From: Sneathiella aquimaris
Lineage (GTDB): Bacteria; Pseudomonadota; Alphaproteobacteria; Sneathiellales; Sneathiellaceae
NCBI RefSeq assembly: GCF_026409565.1
Contig: NZ_CP112881.1
Location: 2,673,501 to 2,737,500 of the forward strand
Length of the DNA stretch: 64,000 bases
Reading direction: 5' to 3'
Under the pieces are notes generated by a model that was not told the origin of the DNA, did no database searches, and saw only the letters and a program-made list of their open reading frames with translations. Below are positions 8,898 to 19,809 of this stretch, piece after piece; within the stretch, counting starts at the first letter, position 1; each line of letters opens with the position of its first letter. The position numbers and the translations under genes were made by a program.

Positions 8898-11800
8898 ATG
8901 AACCACACCTCCGCGTCACCAAAAACACAAAAATGGCAGTTTTGGGTAGATCGCGGGGGTACCTTTACGGACCTTGTCGCCCGCACGCCATCCGGGGCAA
9001 TCAAAACGCATAAGCTGTTGAGCGAAAACCCTGAACAATATGAAGACGCGGCGATAGAAGGCGTTCGGCAGCTTCTAGGTATAGAAAAAGGCCACGCGAT
9101 CCCGGCTGACCTGATTGATGCTGTCAAGATGGGAACAACGGTTGCAACCAATGCCCTGTTGGAAAGAAAGGGCGAAAGAACCCTTCTCGTAACAACAAAA
9201 GGGTTTCGCGACAGTCTTAGAATTGGATACCAAACACGGCCCCGATTATTTGATTTGAAAATCACTCTTCCTGAAATGCTGTACGAAACCGCCATCGAAG
9301 TAACAGAGCGAATTGGCGCACGCGGCGAAGTCATAACACCATTGGATAAAGAGGACGCCAGACAAAAATTTCAGGCCGTCTTTGATACCGGTATCAAGGC
9401 TTGTGCCATCGTTCTGATGCATGGCTACCGATATACGCAGCACGAAGCAGAATTGGCGAAAATTGCTGCTGAAATCGGGTTCACCCAGATTTCGACCAGT
9501 CACGGAACAAGCCCTCTGATGAAACTGGTCAGTCGCGGCGATACAACCGTTGTCGATGCCTATCTCTCGCCCATTCTTCGGCGCTATGTGGATCAGGTTG
9601 CCACTAAACTGGGAGATAGCCAGTTGATGTTCATGCAGTCCAATGGCGGACTGACAGACGCTCATTTCTTTCAAGGCAAAGATGCAATCCTGTCGGGCCC
9701 TGCCGGGGGTGTTGTTGGCATGGTTCAAACTTCTGCCCTTGCCGGTTTTGAGAAGGTCATCGGATTTGACATGGGAGGGACGTCAACCGATGTCTCTCAT
9801 TATGGCGGCGAGCTGGAACGCACTTTTGAAACAGAAGTCGCAGGCGTTCGGATGCGGGCACCAATGATGCTGATTAATACGGTTGCGGCCGGTGGTGGCT
9901 CCATTCTTCATTTCGACGGCGCCCGCTATCGGGTCGGACCTGACAGTGCCGGGGCTAATCCTGGGCCTGCATGCTATCGCAAAGGCGGCCCTCTAACCGT
10001 CACCGATTGCAATGTTATGCTTGGTAAACTAAATCCGGATTTCTTCCCGCCTGTTTTTGGCCCCAATGCAGATTTGCCGTTGGATGCTGATATCGTCCGA
10101 GAAAAATTCCAAGCCTTAACGGCCAAAATTAACGAAAGTACCAACAGTAACAAAACACCGGAAGAAGTTGCGGAAGGATTTCTCTATATTGCCGTTGAGA
10201 ATATGGCCAATGCCATCAAGAAAATATCGGTCCAGCGCGGCTATGATGTATCCGAATATGTCCTGACCTCTTTTGGTGGGGCCGGTGGGCAACATGCCTG
10301 CATGGTTGCGGACAGTTTAGGCATCAAAAAAATTCTTCTTCATCCTTATGCAGGTGTTCTTTCCGCCTTTGGCATGGGGCTAGCCGATTTGCGAATTATG
10401 AAAGAACAGGCCGTCGAACAGGAACTAACCTCAGAAAACCTAATCTCCATTCAGACTGTTTTGGACGAATTGGCAGATAACGGAACAAAAGAGATGCAAG
10501 CACAGGGGGTACTCCCTGTTCGCATTCTTGCCGAAAAAAAACTCCACATTCGGTATGATGGATCAGATACGAGCCTTGTTGTTGATAACGATACACTGCA
10601 AAATGTCCGAGACAGATTTGAAATCGCTCACAAGCAGCGTTTTGGCTTTATCAGCCCCGACAAAACTCTAATTGTCGAGGCCGCTTCGATCGAGGTCATC
10701 GGAAAATCAGAAGAAGTTTCGCTGCCCCTGCTTGAAAAGCTCGAGAGGCCCCCTACCCTGACGGCCATAGCAACGCATCCGTTATTCACCGGAAACAAGC
10801 ATCATCGCTGCCCCTTTTATGAAAGGGAAACGCTTGTTTTCGGTCAAACGGTTACGGGCCCTGCCGTTATTGTCGAAAAAACCGGAACAACGGTGGTCGA
10901 GGAGGGTTGGCAGGCTGAATTAAACAACCGCTCCGATCTGGTGCTAAGTCGCGTTGTACCTCTTGAGCGCGTGCAGGCAATTGGTACGACTGTCGACCCT
11001 GTTATGCTTGAAGTCTTTAACAACCTTTTCATGAATGTCGCCGAACAGATGGGCACTGTTCTGGAAAAAACCGCGTTTTCCGTCAATATTAAGGAACGGC
11101 TCGATTTCTCCTGCGCTGTTTTTGATCTAAAGGGTGATCTCATTGCCAACGCCCCTCATATGCCGGTTCATCTGGGGTCAATGTCGGAAAGCATCAAGTC
11201 CGTTATGCGTAAACATGGTCCGACCATGAAGGCAGGAGATGTATTCGTTCTGAATGCACCCTATAACGGCGGAACCCATTTACCCGATGTCACTGTTATT
11301 ACGCCGGTTTTTGACGAGGACGGAAAAGACATTCTGTTTTATGTGGCCAGCCGGGGGCACCATGCCGATATCGGTGGCCTGACCCCAGGCTCCATGCCCC
11401 CCGACAGCCGACGGGTAGAAGAAGAAGGCGTGTTGCTGGATAACATTCTGCTGGTCGACGGCGGCCGGTTTCTCGAGGACGAAATGACGGCCATTTTGAA
11501 GTCTGGCGAATATCCGTCACGGAATACACACCAGAATATTGCGGACCTAAAAGCCCAGATCGCAGCTTGCGAAAAAGGAATACAGGAACTTCGAAAAATG
11601 GTGGACCATTTTGGCTTGGACGTGGTGCACGCTTATATGGGGCACGTTCAGGATAATGCGGAAGAATCTGTCCGGCGGGTTCTGGATGTTTTAAAAGAAG
11701 GATCCTTCACCTATCCAATGGATGACGGATTTGAAATTGTCGTCTCTGTAACAATTGACCGGAAAACCCGATCTGCCGTCATTGATTTTACCGGCACCAG

Positions 11801-12524
11801 CGGCCCTCATCCAACAAACTATAACGCGCCCAGAGCCGTAACCACTGCTGCTGTTCTTTATGTTTTCAGATGTTTGGTTGATAGTGATATCCCGCTGAAT
11901 GCGGGTTGCCTGAAACCGCTTGATATTATTGTTCCGGACGGCTGCATGCTTTCCCCCGAATACCCGTATGCCGTTGTCGCGGGTAATGTGGAAACTTCGC
12001 AATGCATAACGGATTGCCTGTTTGGTGCATTGGGTGTAATGGCCGCGGCCCAAGGCACGATGAATAACTTCACTTTCGGAAATGAAACCTACCAATATTA
12101 TGAAACGATCTGCGGCGGATCTGGTGCGGGGCCAGATTATGACGGAACAAGTGCTGTTCATACCCATATGACAAATGCCCGCCTTACCGATCCAGAAATT
12201 CTGGAATGGCGTTTTCCTGTCACACTTGAAAGCTTTGAGATCCGAAAAGGTTCAGGTGGCAAAGGCCGTCATGTTGGCGGAGATGGCACTTTGCGCAAAA
12301 TAAAATTCCACGAAGCGATGACAGCCGCCATTCTCTCCAGCCACCGTAAAGTCCCGCCTTTCGGCCTTGACGGCGGGGAAAACGGAGAGCCCGGCAATCA
12401 ATGGGTGATCCGAAAGGACGGCTCGAAAGAAGCTTTGGAAGGACGGGATAAAACAGAAATGGCCCCCGGCGATACATTCGTTATTCAGACCCCAACGGGA
12501 GGAGGCTATGGGCGCGAAAATTAG
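8898..12524 (+). CDS. Fused hydantoinase A/B family protein, 5-oxoprolinase-like
   Basis: 1208 aa. The first ~690 residues are HyuA-like: phosphate-binding DRGGTFTD near residue 18, then GPAGGVVG and GFDMGGTSTDV, an actin-type ATPase fold. The rest is HyuB-like, beginning around DPVMLEVFNNLFMNVAEQMG. This single-chain layout is that of ATP-dependent 5-oxoprolinase (OPLAH/OplA, about 1200-1290 aa), which converts 5-oxoproline to glutamate. Related fused enzymes act on hydantoins or other cyclic amides, so the substrate is not certain. An AAGGGA ribosome-binding site precedes the ATG. It is convergent with the ornithine cyclodeaminase-like gene. Confidence 0.88.
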   Translation: MNHTSASPKTQKWQFWVDRGGTFTDLVARTPSGAIKTHKLLSENPEQYEDAAIEGVRQLLGIEKGHAIPADLIDAVKMGTTVATNALLERKGERTLLVTTKGFRDSLRIGYQTRPRLFDLKITLPEMLYETAIEVTERIGARGEVITPLDKEDARQKFQAVFDTGIKACAIVLMHGYRYTQHEAELAKIAAEIGFTQISTSHGTSPLMKLVSRGDTTVVDAYLSPILRRYVDQVATKLGDSQLMFMQSNGGLTDAHFFQGKDAILSGPAGGVVGMVQTSALAGFEKVIGFDMGGTSTDVSHYGGELERTFETEVAGVRMRAPMMLINTVAAGGGSILHFDGARYRVGPDSAGANPGPACYRKGGPLTVTDCNVMLGKLNPDFFPPVFGPNADLPLDADIVREKFQALTAKINESTNSNKTPEEVAEGFLYIAVENMANAIKKISVQRGYDVSEYVLTSFGGAGGQHACMVADSLGIKKILLHPYAGVLSAFGMGLADLRIMKEQAVEQELTSENLISIQTVLDELADNGTKEMQAQGVLPVRILAEKKLHIRYDGSDTSLVVDNDTLQNVRDRFEIAHKQRFGFISPDKTLIVEAASIEVIGKSEEVSLPLLEKLERPPTLTAIATHPLFTGNKHHRCPFYERETLVFGQTVTGPAVIVEKTGTTVVEEGWQAELNNRSDLVLSRVVPLERVQAIGTTVDPVMLEVFNNLFMNVAEQMGTVLEKTAFSVNIKERLDFSCAVFDLKGDLIANAPHMPVHLGSMSESIKSVMRKHGPTMKAGDVFVLNAPYNGGTHLPDVTVITPVFDEDGKDILFYVASRGHHADIGGLTPGSMPPDSRRVEEEGVLLDNILLVDGGRFLEDEMTAILKSGEYPSRNTHQNIADLKAQIAACEKGIQELRKMVDHFGLDVVHAYMGHVQDNAEESVRRVLDVLKEGSFTYPMDDGFEIVVSVTIDRKTRSAVIDFTGTSGPHPTNYNAPRAVTTAAVLYVFRCLVDSDIPLNAGCLKPLDIIVPDGCMLSPEYPYAVVAGNVETSQCITDCLFGALGVMAAAQGTMNNFTFGNETYQYYETICGGSGAGPDYDGTSAVHTHMTNARLTDPEILEWRFPVTLESFEIRKGSGGKGRHVGGDGTLRKIKFHEAMTAAILSSHRKVPPFGLDGGENGEPGNQWVIRKDGSKEALEGRDKTEMAPGDTFVIQTPTGGGYGREN

Positions 12525-12570
12525 CGTCAGCGCCCCCCTTACGGCTTGGAATCGAAAGGTGGCCGGTGTT

Positions 12571-13503
12571 TCAGCAACTCATCTTCTGAACAATCATGGT
12601 GCCTGTCATCAGGTCCAGATGGGCACCGCCGCCATTTTTGAAAACAGTGATGTCAGAAGAATGGCGACGTCCTTCGCTACCATTGCACAGATCGGTAAGA
12701 TCGCCCATGATATCCGCTTCGTTAATAACGCCCGCCGCCATCGGGATCATCAGCTCGCCAATTTCACCGATCGTCGTTTCTCGTGCGTCTACAAAGATTT
12801 TGGCTTTTTGCATCAAGATATCATCGGCTTCGCGCATGTCTGGCCGATAGGCACCGATCAGGTCCACATGGGTACCCGGTTTGACCCACTCTCCTTTTAG
12901 GACAGGATCCTTGGACAGAGTTGCCGTTGAAATAATATCTGCGGCTGCCGCTGCTTCGGCCAAATCAGTGGCAACGTGAACAGGAAACCCTTCAGCCAGC
13001 ATTTCCTTGGCAAACTCGTCAGCTTTTTCCTGGGATCGAGCCCATATAGTGAAGGTTTCAATACTGGGAAAAACTTCGTGGTAAGCTTGAAGGAGCGTTT
13101 TGGCCACCGTCCCCGCCCCCACGACCAGATAGGATTTCGGATCATCAGCGGCGAGCAAACGAGCCCCTAGAACACTATCTCCTGCGGTTTTCCATTTCGT
13201 TACCAAAGGGCCATCAACGATTGCGGTCAACGCACCGCTGCTGCTATCGAAAAGCAACATCGCGCCTTGAATTGAAGGTTCCGGAGGTTGTTTTTGGGTA
13301 TTTTCAGGAAACACAGTCACAGATTTCAAGGCCAATCCCACACCATCAATCCATGCGCCACGGCTCAGCAGACTTCGATCGCCTTTTGAAAGCAGCAAAT
13401 CTCCAATTTCAGCTTTTTCCAGCTTATGACCGGCATACAGCGCATCCGCTGTTTCTTTCCAACTTAATCTGTTATCCGCGGCGTCAAAGCTAATGAATTG
13501 CAT
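12571..13503 (-). CDS. Ornithine cyclodeaminase / mu-crystallin family protein
   Basis: 310 aa. It shows the family's KTAGDS segment (about residues 107-112, with the active-site lysine region) and a Rossmann nucleotide site VVGAGTVAKTLL near residue 127. Members include ornithine cyclodeaminase, 1-pyrroline-2-carboxylate reductase and ketimine reductases; sequence alone does not separate them here. The neighbouring 5-oxoprolinase-like gene is convergent, not in operon, so a shared proline/oxoproline pathway is only suggestive. Confidence 0.82.
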   Translation of the reverse strand: MQFISFDAADNRLSWKETADALYAGHKLEKAEIGDLLLSKGDRSLLSRGAWIDGVGLALKSVTVFPENTQKQPPEPSIQGAMLLFDSSSGALTAIVDGPLVTKWKTAGDSVLGARLLAADDPKSYLVVGAGTVAKTLLQAYHEVFPSIETFTIWARSQEKADEFAKEMLAEGFPVHVATDLAEAAAAADIISTATLSKDPVLKGEWVKPGTHVDLIGAYRPDMREADDILMQKAKIFVDARETTIGEIGELMIPMAAGVINEADIMGDLTDLCNGSEGRRHSSDITVFKNGGGAHLDLMTGTMIVQKMSC

Positions 13504-13585
13504 TCTGATTTTCCCGATATTTTTGATCGGGAGAGATTAGTCATCCAACCTCTAAACAGCAAGCGAGTGTTCCTCACAAAGAGTG

Positions 13586-14044
13586 TTATTTTTTCGCAAG
13601 ATACATTTTCCAGTTTTTATCAGCGTCTTTTATCCGGGCGTCAATACCGGTTCGCTCCCAGCGGTCTTTACCCGCCTGATGCCCAAAGAAATACAACCTG
13701 CCCTGATGAATAAGCCACACACCCGGATCGATGTCGGATAAATTCCCCAGACTCATCTGGTTAGAACAATATCCGCCATATTGAGGGGCATAAGCCGCCG
13801 GCTCTGCAGCGAACAGGTCGCGGCTTTGTGCGTCTGCAAACCGCCAGGTCGCCCCCTTCCATTCAAAAAAGAAGGCTTTTTGCCCTTCAATCGGGCGCTG
13901 CGACGAGTGATAGGCCGTACTGTCATAGCCCTTCAAAGCTGTTGATCCCAGATATCCGGTATTGATTTCATCAAAAGCGAAAGCGGGAGCCGCAATGAAC
14001 AGAGCAATCGCAACTGATAATGACATAAAAATTCTGGAAAACAT
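13586..14044 (-). CDS. Secreted YHS-domain protein
   Basis: 152 aa from the ATG at 14044, preceded by a good AGGGAG ribosome-binding site; the frame is open 45 nt further upstream but that extension would bury the signal peptide. Signal peptide FMSLSVAIALFIAAPAFA, then a YHS-like module (LKGYDSTAYHSSQ, FFFEWKGATWRFADAQSRDLF, YGGYCSNQMSLG). YHS domains are often metal-associated and are found in periplasmic proteins of alphaproteobacteria. No specific role can be assigned. It lies just upstream, in the same direction, of the ornithine cyclodeaminase-like gene and downstream of metH. Confidence 0.8.
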   Translation of the reverse strand: MFSRIFMSLSVAIALFIAAPAFAFDEINTGYLGSTALKGYDSTAYHSSQRPIEGQKAFFFEWKGATWRFADAQSRDLFAAEPAAYAPQYGGYCSNQMSLGNLSDIDPGVWLIHQGRLYFFGHQAGKDRWERTGIDARIKDADKNWKMYLAKK

Positions 14045-14124
14045 GCTTGGCTCCCTTGCCTGACCTGTTTTCCAGTTTTCAGATTTCATCCTGAAAGGGA
14101 AATCAAAATTCCGTCATTTATCGA

Positions 14125-17100
14125 TCAATTGCGGCTACGCGACCGATCATAGCCCAAGTTGGAGGCTAGAATACGCTCCGCTTCTATCATTGATATCTGC
14201 TTGCGTTTTGCGTAATCCTCGACCTGATCTTTCGCAATTTTCCCCACACCAAAATACTGTGCATTGGGATGGGCAAAATAATAGCCGGAAACAGATGATG
14301 CCGGCATCATCGCGTAAGACTCGGTCAGCGATATTCCAATTCTGTCTTCAACTTCCAACACTTCAAACAAACCCGGTTTTTCTGAATGGTCAGGGCAGGC
14401 AGGATAACCCGGCGCGGGACGAATACCCTGATAAGCCTCTCGAATAAGTTGGGCATTTGAGAAATTTTCATCCTTCGCATATCCCCAAAGCTCCTGCCGG
14501 ACATAAGAATGCATATATTCGGCTGTAGCTTCAGCAAAGCGGTCGGCCAAAGCCTTCAGCAAGATGCTGCTATAATCATCGTGGGTCCGTTCAAAATCTG
14601 CAAGCTTCCCTTCAATTCCAAGTCCCCCCGTGACGGCAAAACCACCAATATAATCAGGAACACCTGCCTCTTCGGGCGCGATGAAATCGGCAAGACAGTG
14701 ATTAGCCCGGCTATTAGTCCGGTTCATTTGCTGGCGCAGGAAATGGAACCGGTGTTTCTCAGTTGTCCGGCTTTCATCTTCATATACCACCACATCATCG
14801 CCGACACTCACCGCCGGGAAAAAGCCAACAACCGCTCTAATGGTCAACCATTTTTCTTCGATGATCTTTTTTAGCATCGCCTGAGCATCATTATATAGTT
14901 CGGTTGCCGTTTCACCGACAACGTCATCCTCAAGAATCTTAGGGAAATGCCCGGCAAGTTCCCAGGTTCTAAAGAACGGGGACCAGTCAAAAAACTCAAC
15001 AATCTTTGATGGATCGATGTCATCGAACTGCTTCAAACCAATAAACGTTGGTTTAACCGGTTTAAATTGATTCCAATCGATCTTGGCGCTATTTTTTCGC
15101 GCAGCCTCTATCGGAGCAAAATTATCGGGTTTCTGTTTGCGGTAATAATTCTCCCGCACCTGTTCATATTCAGCTTTAATATCCTGAACAATCGAGTTGC
15201 TGGTATCGTCACTGATTAAAGACGTGGCGACGCCAACAGCGCGCGACGCATCAGTAACATAAATCGTTGATCCTTCATATTGTGGAGCAATCTTGAGCGC
15301 TGTGTGTACTTTTGATGTCGTCGCCCCCCCAATCAACAAGGGCTTGCTAAAGTTCCCTCGCTGCATTTCCGACGCGACCGTTGCCATTTCTTCCAACGAC
15401 GGCGTAATCAATCCACTCAGGCCGATGATATCAACATTTTCGGAAATCGCTGTTTCGAGGATTTTTGTATAGGGGACCATAACGCCAAGATCAATGACCT
15501 CGAAATTGTTGCATTGCAAGACCACACCTACAATGTTTTTACCAATATCATGAACGTCGCCTTTCACCGTTGCCAACAGGATTTTACCTTTTGTTGAAAC
15601 TTCTCCGCCCTTTTCTTTCTCGGCTTCAATATAGGGCAAGAGGTACGCAACAGCCTGCTTCATCACGCGCGCGCTTTTAACGACCTGCGGCAGGAACATT
15701 TTACCCGAGCCGAACAAATCGCCCACAATGTTCATGCCGTCCATCAACGGCCCCTCAATAACCTGGATAGGGCGGGCAAATCCCTGGCGGGCTTCTTCCG
15801 TATCTTCTTCGATATAATCAGAAATTCCTTTTACCAGCGCATGGCTCAAGCGATCCGCCACATCAAGTTCACGCCAGGAAAGGTCCTTCACATTATCTTT
15901 TGTCTGGCCAACCGCCTGCTCGGCAACTTCCAGAAGTCTTTCTGTTGCATCCTCGCGACGGTTTAAAACCGCATCCTCGATCCGATTACGCAAATCCTCT
16001 GGAATGTCCGAATAAACAGCCAGCTGCCCCGCATTCACAATCCCCATGTCCATGCCTGCTTGCACGGCATGATACAGGAAGACAGCATGCATGGCTTCTC
16101 GCATCGGATTATTACCACGAAGCGAGAAAGACATATTCGAAACACCGCCACTGATCTTGGCGTGAGGCAGGGTTTCCTTGATGATTTTGGTGGCTTCAAT
16201 ATAGTCTTTAGAGAAGTTGTTATGATCATCAATCCCGGTTGCAATTGGGAAAATATTAGGATCAAAAATAATGTCTTCAGGCGGAAAGCCGACAACTTCT
16301 GTCAGTATCTTGTAGGATCGTGTGCAAATTTCGACCATCCGCTCTTTACTATCGGCCTGCCCGTCTTCGTCGAACGCCATTACGATGGTCGCGGCGCCAT
16401 ACCGGCGAATTTCCCGGGCTTGAGTAATGAACGCCTCTTCTCCTTCTTTAAGAGAAATTGAATTGACGACGGCTTTCCCTTGAACCGTTTTCAACCCGGC
16501 TTCAATCACGTTCCATTTCGAACTATCGATCATAACCGGAACCCGGCAGATATCCGGCTCTGAAGCGATAAGATTAAGGAATGTTGGCATGGCTGTTTCG
16601 GCCTCCAGCATGGCATCGTCCATATTGACGTCCACCACCTGCGCGCCATTCAGCACCTGATCCCGGGCAATATCCAGCGCGGTATCATAATCGCCGTTCA
16701 TCACCAGCTTTTTAAACTTGGCGGAACCAGCAACATTGGTCCGCTCTCCGACATTAACGAAACCAACTGTTTCGTCCAGATAAAGCGGCTCCAGTCCAGA
16801 CAGCCGTGCAATATGGTCAGCTTCAGGAATTTGCCGCGGGGTAATTGTCGATACTGCCTCGGCTATCGCCTTGATATGTTCCGGGCGCGTACCACAACAT
16901 CCACCAACAATATTTACTAGGTTACTGGACGCAAATTCTTGCAACTGCTCTGCCATATAGGCGGGTGTATCATCATATTCACCCAGTTCATTGGGAAGTC
17001 CCGCATTCGGATGAACGCTTACCCCGGTCGGTGCGATTGCTGAAACAGCCTGAACATGCGGCCTCAGGTCTTTTGCCCCTAGCGCACAGTTGAACCCGAT

Positions 17101-17832
17101 GCTGATGGGTTGGGCATGAGCCATGGACGCCCAGAATGCTTCGGCAGTTTGCCCGGACAAGGTCCGACCAGACGCGTCCGTAATGGTTCCTGAAACCATG
17201 ACAGGGTACCGAACACCAACTTCATCAAAATATCGTAAGACTGCGTAAATAGCGGCTTTACAGTTCAAGCTGTCAAACACGGTCTCAATAAGGATGATAT
17301 CAGCGCCGCCATCAATCAACCCCCGCAAAGCGCCATCATAAGCCGTGACGAGTTCGTCGAAAGTCACATTTCTAAAACCCGGGTCATTCACGTCCGGCGA
17401 GATGGAGGCTGTTCTATTGGTTGGTCCCAGAACACCCGCAACAAATCTTGGTTTATCGGGCGTTTTTGCAGTCCAGCGATCAGCAACTTTACGCGCCAGT
17501 TTCGCACTTTCACAATTTATGTCGTAAACCGCACTTTCCAAACCATAATCAGCCTGCGCAATCGTCGTGCCACTGAAGGTATTTGTTTCAAGGATATCAG
17601 ATCCGGCAGCCATGAACTGATCATGAATATCTTCGATGACATCCGGACGGGTCAGGGTTAGCAGGTCGCTGTTGCCTTTCAGGTCAATTGGTGATGCTTT
17701 GAACCGATCCCCACGGTAGTCTTCTTCCTGCAGGGAAAAAGTCTGAATCATCGTGCCCATGGCCCCATCCAGAACAAGAATTCTATTCTTCAGGGCATTT
17801 TCGATTGTTACGTAGGAGGCAGATTTTTTCAT
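14125..17832 (-). CDS. metH: Cobalamin-dependent methionine synthase
   Basis: 1235 aa from the ATG at 17832, full length for MetH (E. coli 1227 aa). An upstream in-frame TTG at 17856 is an alternative start. Modules in order: homocysteine-binding barrel with zinc cysteines (GFNCALGA and GGCCGT), methyltetrahydrofolate-binding barrel, cobalamin domain with DVHDIGKNI (axial His near residue 760), and the C-terminal AdoMet activation domain. It transfers a methyl group from 5-methyl-THF to homocysteine. It is the last gene of the regulator-metF-metH operon, placed directly after the enzyme that makes its methyl donor. Confidence 0.97.
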   Translation of the reverse strand: MKKSASYVTIENALKNRILVLDGAMGTMIQTFSLQEEDYRGDRFKASPIDLKGNSDLLTLTRPDVIEDIHDQFMAAGSDILETNTFSGTTIAQADYGLESAVYDINCESAKLARKVADRWTAKTPDKPRFVAGVLGPTNRTASISPDVNDPGFRNVTFDELVTAYDGALRGLIDGGADIILIETVFDSLNCKAAIYAVLRYFDEVGVRYPVMVSGTITDASGRTLSGQTAEAFWASMAHAQPISIGFNCALGAKDLRPHVQAVSAIAPTGVSVHPNAGLPNELGEYDDTPAYMAEQLQEFASSNLVNIVGGCCGTRPEHIKAIAEAVSTITPRQIPEADHIARLSGLEPLYLDETVGFVNVGERTNVAGSAKFKKLVMNGDYDTALDIARDQVLNGAQVVDVNMDDAMLEAETAMPTFLNLIASEPDICRVPVMIDSSKWNVIEAGLKTVQGKAVVNSISLKEGEEAFITQAREIRRYGAATIVMAFDEDGQADSKERMVEICTRSYKILTEVVGFPPEDIIFDPNIFPIATGIDDHNNFSKDYIEATKIIKETLPHAKISGGVSNMSFSLRGNNPMREAMHAVFLYHAVQAGMDMGIVNAGQLAVYSDIPEDLRNRIEDAVLNRREDATERLLEVAEQAVGQTKDNVKDLSWRELDVADRLSHALVKGISDYIEEDTEEARQGFARPIQVIEGPLMDGMNIVGDLFGSGKMFLPQVVKSARVMKQAVAYLLPYIEAEKEKGGEVSTKGKILLATVKGDVHDIGKNIVGVVLQCNNFEVIDLGVMVPYTKILETAISENVDIIGLSGLITPSLEEMATVASEMQRGNFSKPLLIGGATTSKVHTALKIAPQYEGSTIYVTDASRAVGVATSLISDDTSNSIVQDIKAEYEQVRENYYRKQKPDNFAPIEAARKNSAKIDWNQFKPVKPTFIGLKQFDDIDPSKIVEFFDWSPFFRTWELAGHFPKILEDDVVGETATELYNDAQAMLKKIIEEKWLTIRAVVGFFPAVSVGDDVVVYEDESRTTEKHRFHFLRQQMNRTNSRANHCLADFIAPEEAGVPDYIGGFAVTGGLGIEGKLADFERTHDDYSSILLKALADRFAEATAEYMHSYVRQELWGYAKDENFSNAQLIREAYQGIRPAPGYPACPDHSEKPGLFEVLEVEDRIGISLTESYAMMPASSVSGYYFAHPNAQYFGVGKIAKDQVEDYAKRKQISMIEAERILASNLGYDRSRSRN

Positions 17833-17886
17833 GGGAATGGTCCCGTTCCTGATCAATTACTTATAAATAATTCGGTTGCGCGTTAC

Positions 17887-18801
17887 TTAACGGTTGGGCC
17901 GGACACCCATTGTGTGACAAATGGCATATACCAGATCAGCACGATTTAGCGTGTAAAAATGAAAATCCTTCACTCCGGCACGCTGTAGTTGACGGCATTG
18001 TTCGGACGCGACCATCGCCGCTACCAGATTTCGGGTTGCCGGATCATCGTCCAGTCCTTCGAACAGATGTGTGAGCCATGACGGTATTTGTGTCCCACAT
18101 TGTCCACTGAACTGCCGAAGTTTGGAATAACTTGTTACCGGCAATATGCCCGGAATTATTGGAATATCAACGCCTTGGGCCTGTGCCCGGTCAATAAAGC
18201 GTAAATAGGTATCCGGATCAAAGAAAAATTGCGTGATTGCACGGTCAGCACCAGCATCCATTTTCCGCTTCAGATAATCAATGTCAGCAAGACTTGAAGC
18301 AGCATCGGGATGGATTTCCGGATAACAACCCACGCTGATCTCAAAATCGTGCATCTTCTTAAGATGCTCAATCAATTCAACGGATCCTTTAAAGCCGTCC
18401 GGATGGGCAACAAAACCGTCCTGCCCTTCCGGCGGATCCCCTCTAAGCGCAACAATATGTTTTACGCCACTTTCCCAATATTGTTCAGCCACCTCTTCGA
18501 TTTCTGATTTTGAGGCACCAACACAAGTAAGATGGGCTGCAGGCTCCAGATCCGTTTCTTTCCGAATTCGGCTAACAAGGCCATGGGTTCTCTCCCGCGT
18601 GGACCCGCCTGCCCCGTATGTCACAGACACAAAAGAAGGTGAGAGAGGGCCTAGCCGCTCGACTGTATCCCATAACTTGCTCGCCATCTTCTCGGTCGTC
18701 GGCGGGAAGAATTCAAATGAAATTGATAAAGGGTTGGACCCGCCAATATTGGACAAACGTTCAGTTTCTACCCGTTCTAAAAACGTGTCGGGAAGTGTCA
18801 T
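17887..18801 (-). CDS. metF: Methylenetetrahydrofolate reductase
   Basis: 304 aa, family-typical. SISFEFFPPTTEKM near the N-terminus carries the catalytic Glu; later ALRGDPPEG and QFFFDPDTY are diagnostic. It reduces 5,10-methylene-THF to 5-methyl-THF for MetH, using an FAD cofactor. Its start overlaps the end of the upstream regulator by 4 nt (ATGA), and metH follows after 54 nt, so the three genes form one transcript. Confidence 0.96.
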   Translation of the reverse strand: MTLPDTFLERVETERLSNIGGSNPLSISFEFFPPTTEKMASKLWDTVERLGPLSPSFVSVTYGAGGSTRERTHGLVSRIRKETDLEPAAHLTCVGASKSEIEEVAEQYWESGVKHIVALRGDPPEGQDGFVAHPDGFKGSVELIEHLKKMHDFEISVGCYPEIHPDAASSLADIDYLKRKMDAGADRAITQFFFDPDTYLRFIDRAQAQGVDIPIIPGILPVTSYSKLRQFSGQCGTQIPSWLTHLFEGLDDDPATRNLVAAMVASEQCRQLQRAGVKDFHFYTLNRADLVYAICHTMGVRPNR

Positions 18802-19754
18802 TCTCTCTCTCCTGAGGGATTATCAGTATTGGATTGCTCAGCAATCCAGATATTTACATTCAGCGGGTCACCCGCAAGCATATGAAAATCTTTTCTTTTA
18901 AGACCGGCTTCTTCGCACCATGACCAAACCTGGTCTGCATCAAAACCCATCTGGGTGTGAGCATGTTCTGTGCGGAGGGTTTCAACTTCATGCGGTGCAA
19001 AATCGACGAGAACAAGGCGGCCGTTCTTCCGCAATACTCTTTTTGCTTCTGCAATGACCATTTTCGGTCGATCCGCATAATGCAACACCTGATGGATGAC
19101 CACGACGTCCTGTGAGTCATTTAAAAACGGGAGCGTATACATGTCGCCCAGACGCACCTGACAGTTTCTCAGATCCGCCCCCTCAATCGCCGCACGCGCG
19201 AAAGCAAGCATTTCGCGGCTGGTATCCACACCAACGGCAAACTGGGACAAAGGCCCGAAAAGCTCCAGCATTCTACCTGTACCGGTTCCGATATCCAGAA
19301 AGTCAGTGATTTCCATGTCCTGAACGGAGGATAGAATCAACCGTTCGACTTCTTTTTCAGCCACATGCAAAGACCGAATCTTGTTCCAATGCTTGGCATT
19401 TTCCCGAAAATAATCGTCCGCAGCGTCCAAACGGGCCTGTTTGATGGTATTCAGGCGCTCCAGATCCCGAGAGACGACCGGATCATCTTCAGGAACCAGA
19501 TCAACCAAATACCGGGCTAATAAAGACGTCCCGCTTTTATTGGCAAGCCTGTAATACACCCAGCTCCCCTCTTGGAAGCGGTCGAGCAAACCTGCATCAC
19601 AGAGAAGTTTGAGATGTCGGGAAACCCGCGGTTGGCTTTGCCCCAAAATCTGAATGAGCTCACTAACAGTCAGTTCCGCGTGACCACACAACACAAGAAG
19701 CCGCATCCGCGTTTCTTCCCCCGCAGCCCGTAAACCTTGTAGCAATTGCTCCAC
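18798..19754 (-). CDS. ArsR-family regulator fused to an AdoMet-dependent methyltransferase domain (SahR-like)
   Basis: 318 aa. Residues ~1-95 are an ArsR-type winged helix (ELTVSELIQILGQSQPRVSRHLKLL is the helix-turn-helix area). Residues ~140-310 are a class I methyltransferase with the AdoMet motif DIGTGTGRMLELFG. The start is a GTG at 19754 because an in-frame stop lies two codons upstream. Fused ArsR-methyltransferase proteins in front of metF/metH are known in alphaproteobacteria; ArsR-family SahR regulators sense S-adenosylhomocysteine. The methyltransferase domain plausibly acts as the AdoMet/SAH sensor. A perfect palindrome 34 bp upstream of the start suggests self-regulation. Confidence 0.88.
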   Translation of the reverse strand: MEQLLQGLRAAGEETRMRLLVLCGHAELTVSELIQILGQSQPRVSRHLKLLCDAGLLDRFQEGSWVYYRLANKSGTSLLARYLVDLVPEDDPVVSRDLERLNTIKQARLDAADDYFRENAKHWNKIRSLHVAEKEVERLILSSVQDMEITDFLDIGTGTGRMLELFGPLSQFAVGVDTSREMLAFARAAIEGADLRNCQVRLGDMYTLPFLNDSQDVVVIHQVLHYADRPKMVIAEAKRVLRKNGRLVLVDFAPHEVETLRTEHAHTQMGFDADQVWSWCEEAGLKRKDFHMLAGDPLNVNIWIAEQSNTDNPSGERE

Positions 19755-19787
19755 GCGTCAATCCAATCATCAAAATGCCTGTGTCAT

Positions 19788-19809
19788 GATATAAACATAT
19801 ATTTATATC
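19788..19809 (-). promoter_or_regulatory. Candidate operator of the ArsR-methyltransferase regulator
   Basis: Perfect inverted repeat of 8-bp arms (GATATAAA and TTTATATC) separated by 6 bp, 34 bp upstream of the regulator's GTG start. Size, AT-rich composition and position fit an ArsR-family dimer site overlapping the promoter of the met operon. It resembles, from memory, the AT-rich palindromes described for SahR. Confidence 0.65.

Noticed and set aside
12525-12570. Terminator between the 5-oxoprolinase-like and ornithine cyclodeaminase-like genes
   Set aside because: The 46-bp gap shows no hairpin with a T-run on either strand.
14125-19754. Possible SAM or SAH riboswitch ahead of the met genes
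   Set aside because: The leader before the regulator is short and dominated by the AT-rich palindrome; no riboswitch-like stem arrangement was recognised, and the DNA operator explains regulation better.
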